Below are positions 5,178 to 6,562 of a stretch of 6,562 bases of DNA, in pieces. The stretch comes from Myxococcales bacterium. Lineage in GTDB: Bacteria > Myxococcota > Polyangia > Fen-1088. Each line of letters begins with the position of its first letter. Within the stretch, counting starts at the first letter, position 1. The notes under the pieces are model-generated. The model was not told the origin of the DNA, searched no databases, and saw only the letters and a list, made by a program, of their open reading frames with translations. The position numbers were made by a program, and so were the translations under genes. The DNA is taken from NCBI GenBank assembly GCA_003157315.1, contig PMJE01000649.1:732-7293 (forward strand), written 5' to 3'.

Positions 5178-5259
5178 TGCCGCTTGCCGTAAGTTGTGAA
5201 ATGGTTTTGGGGTTCCCATGTGGACAGGCCGAGTGAACAGGTCCCAGTAGCGCCGGCCC

Positions 5260-5288
5260 TTGCGGTGACTCAAGCCGCTTGCTAGCGT
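5260..5288 (+). promoter_or_regulatory. Weak promoter candidate for a leaderless start
   Basis: TTGCGG (5260-5265), 17 bases and TAGCGT (5283-5288) precede the ATG at 5295 by 6 bases. The hexamers match consensus at only 3 of 6 positions each, but they include TTG and the first, second and last -10 bases. There is no Shine-Dalgarno sequence, repeating the arrangement seen at the cyclophilin gene. Confidence 0.35.
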
Positions 5289-5294
5289 CCTGCC

Positions 5295-5672
5295 ATGCTG
5301 TCCCGTCTGCCGGTCGTGCTCGGGCTTGCGTCCTTGGCGTTGCTGCCCGCGCTTGCGCTTTCTGGCTGCTCATCCTCGCAGAGGCGCGACCAGAACTACG
5401 GCACGGATGCGGGGACCGACTTCCAGATCCCGGATGCGGCCGGCTTCCCCAGCCAACTTCCAGACTCGGCCGAGGTCGATGGCGGCAGCCTCGATGCGCA
5501 GGCGGCGCTGAGCACAGCCGAGGTCGCGCCGGACACAGGGTTCGAGGTCGATGGCGGCAGTTTCGATGTGCCGGCGGTGCTGAGCGCAGCCGAGGTTGCG
5601 CCGGACACAGGGCTAGATGACCTGCCCACTGATGCGTCGGTGCTGGACTTTGGCCCCGGTGTCGATTCCTAG
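5295..5672 (+). CDS. Acidic lipoprotein with a tandem 24-residue repeat
   Basis: The product has 125 residues with a lipoprotein signal ending in the lipobox L22-S23-G24-C25. The mature part holds 16 Asp and 4 Glu but only 2 Arg and no Lys, so it is strongly negative and probably disordered. Residues 60-83 and 84-107 are two tandem copies of a 24-residue unit (EVDGGS at the start, AEVAPDTG near the end; 18 of 24 identical). No domain is recognised. Asp/Gly/Pro-rich short lipoproteins like this are frequent in Polyangia and have no assigned role; a surface tether or cation-binding coat is possible but not shown. The ATG lacks a Shine-Dalgarno sequence; no better start is available, since the signal peptide begins directly here. 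The stop is 15 bases before the next gene, so the two are likely co-transcribed. Confidence 0.75.
   Translation: MLSRLPVVLGLASLALLPALALSGCSSSQRRDQNYGTDAGTDFQIPDAAGFPSQLPDSAEVDGGSLDAQAALSTAEVAPDTGFEVDGGSFDVPAVLSAAEVAPDTGLDDLPTDASVLDFGPGVDS
5472..5615 (+). repeat. Tandem 72-bp duplication inside the acidic lipoprotein gene
   Basis: Unit one (5472-5543) and unit two (5544-5615) are in frame and identical at 63 of 72 positions. Of the nine differences two are silent (AGC/AGT and GTC/GTT) and seven change amino acids, affecting six residues. It looks like one duplication followed by drift under weak constraint. Confidence 0.9.
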
Positions 5673-5687
5673 GGTGGGGTGAGACGA

Positions 5688-6562
5688 ATGAGTGGGCCGT
5701 CAGGCGAACGCGTCACCGAGTGGGCTGGCGGCTCGCTGAGTGAGCTCATGAGCGTGCTCTCGGCGGCAGCTCTGCCGGCCCGCATCCGCGTGTTCGCACC
5801 TGGTGCTGGCGGTGCGCAGGCCGGCGAGGTGCACCTTCTGGCCGGCGGTGTCAGCGACGCCTTTGCTGGCGATCAGCGTGGCCAGGAGGCTGTTTCGGCC
5901 CTTCAGCACGTGGCCGGCGCCCGGTTCGTGATCGACACCTGCCTGCCTGACCCGGAGACCGGTTCGCTGGCAAAACCCGGTCCCGGTGAAGGCAATCTGG
6001 CCCAACGCCCGTTGGTCGAGGTCATGCGCTATTGCGAGGAGTACGTGCTGACCTGCACCCTCGAGGTGTGGCGTGGCGAGGATCAGGCCCGCATCAGCTA
6101 CCGGCGTGGCGAGTTGGTCGGAACCGTGGTGGGCGGCAGCGATGCTCCCGAACGACTTCCCGAGGTCATGGGCTGGAAGGAAGGGTTTTTCGAGATCGAC
6201 CTGCCTTTGCCGGTGACGCCGCCAGTGCCCGCGCCATCTCGGCGCACAGGTACGGCAGCAGTGGTGGGTGCCAGCGCGCCGGTGCGGCCGGCCGCTGAGG
6301 AGCGCCGGCGCCGCGAGACCGACCCACTCATTTCTCTGGCCGCCATCAAGAAGAGCGAGCCAATGAGGCCCGCGGGCGCGCCGGTGCGGCCGACGGAAGA
6401 AAGCGTTCCCAAGCTGCCGCGGGTCCCCTCCCTGCCCGGGTTCAAGATTCGGGTACCTGCACCAGCCGGGACGCTCCCCACGCAGGCAGCAGGTGCGCGA
6501 CCGGCCCCGTCTGGGCCAGCACCGTCACCCGTGACCGCGCCGATTCGCGCGCCCGCCCCGTC
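5688..6562 (+). CDS. Protein with two DUF4388-like units and a Pro-rich tail (3' end outside window)
   Basis: 291 codons are visible without a stop, and the frame runs off the window. There is no signal peptide, so the start at least is cytoplasmic. Residues 15-84 and about 107-172 look like two copies of a DUF4388-type unit. Each begins with a short helix (GSLSELMSVLSA; RPLVEVMRYCEEY), continues with strands (GEVHLLAGGVSDA; ARISYRRGELVGTV) and ends with a Gly-(X)-Phe-hydrophobic-Asp strand (GARFVID; GFFEID). DUF4388 proteins are typical of Myxococcota and often accompany signalling and motility regulators; their function is poorly known. From 173 onward the chain is Pro/Ala/Arg-rich, with APVRP occurring twice and a basic ERRRRETD patch, a likely flexible linker to an unseen domain. 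The ATG has GGGGTGA (5676-5682) 5 bases upstream. The gene follows the acidic lipoprotein gene by 15 bases. The DUF4388 assignment is by eye. Confidence 0.75.
   Translation, partial: MSGPSGERVTEWAGGSLSELMSVLSAAALPARIRVFAPGAGGAQAGEVHLLAGGVSDAFAGDQRGQEAVSALQHVAGARFVIDTCLPDPETGSLAKPGPGEGNLAQRPLVEVMRYCEEYVLTCTLEVWRGEDQARISYRRGELVGTVVGGSDAPERLPEVMGWKEGFFEIDLPLPVTPPVPAPSRRTGTAAVVGASAPVRPAAEERRRRETDPLISLAAIKKSEPMRPAGAPVRPTEESVPKLPRVPSLPGFKIRVPAPAGTLPTQAAGARPAPSGPAPSPVTAPIRAPAP

Noticed and set aside
5178..5259. Terminator after the cyclophilin gene
   Set aside because: Only a 4-bp ATGG/CCAT stem near the TTTTGGGG run could be found, too weak to call.
4494..5273. Long minus-strand open frame of 259 codons opposite the cyclophilin gene
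   Set aside because: The plus-strand frame carries all cyclophilin signatures; the antisense frame has no recognisable motif.
6409..6421. Third copy of the dispersed repeat core
   Set aside because: The similarity is only 13 bases (CCAAGCTGCCGCG) inside a coding frame reading KLPR and does not extend, so it is explained by shared codon choice.

Overview
The window is GC-rich and reads like the genome of a myxobacterium or close relative (Myxococcota, Polyangia-like). The pointers are lipoproteins with long Gly/Ser/Asp linkers, a secreted TPR protein with two PEGA domains, and a protein with two DUF4388-like units and a Pro-rich tail. Taxonomy is an inference from protein style; there is no marker gene.

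Layout. On the minus strand, a tight two-gene unit runs leftward: a TPR/PEGA exported protein (948-2156) and a lipoprotein with a carbohydrate-binding-like C-terminal domain (158-937). Their stop codon and ribosome binding site overlap. A 565-base divergent gap follows (2187-2751); no convincing gene lies in it, but it holds several regulatory-looking dyads, including a sigma-54-type -24/-12 match. On the plus strand come a small Cys-rich lipoprotein (2752-3093), a beta-rich lipoprotein (3719-4180), a lipoprotein cyclophilin-type peptidyl-prolyl isomerase (4467-5177), an acidic repeat-containing lipoprotein (5295-5672) and, 15 bases later, the start of the DUF4388-like protein (5688 to the window end). 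Between the first two plus-strand lipoproteins lies an antisense remnant of a HAD-family hydrolase that kept motif IV but lost its N-terminus and the motif III lysine.

How it works together. Six of the seven intact genes encode proteins predicted to enter or cross the envelope, five of them lipoproteins, so this is an envelope/cell-surface neighbourhood. No single pathway is evident. Coupling is likely within the minus pair and within the 5295/5688 pair. The cyclophilin gene and the acidic lipoprotein gene lack a Shine-Dalgarno sequence and have a -10-like hexamer 6-7 bases before the ATG, which suggests leaderless transcripts.

Most unusual structure. A 23-bp perfect match in inverted orientation links the window's left edge (4-26) to the 4180-4466 gap (4297-4319). 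The right copy sits in a roughly 136-bp block with near-matching inverted ends and an 8-bp perfect hairpin, so it may be a small dispersed repeat element not described here before. Nothing in the window amounts to a recognisable defence system, CRISPR array, RNA gene or biosynthetic cluster.
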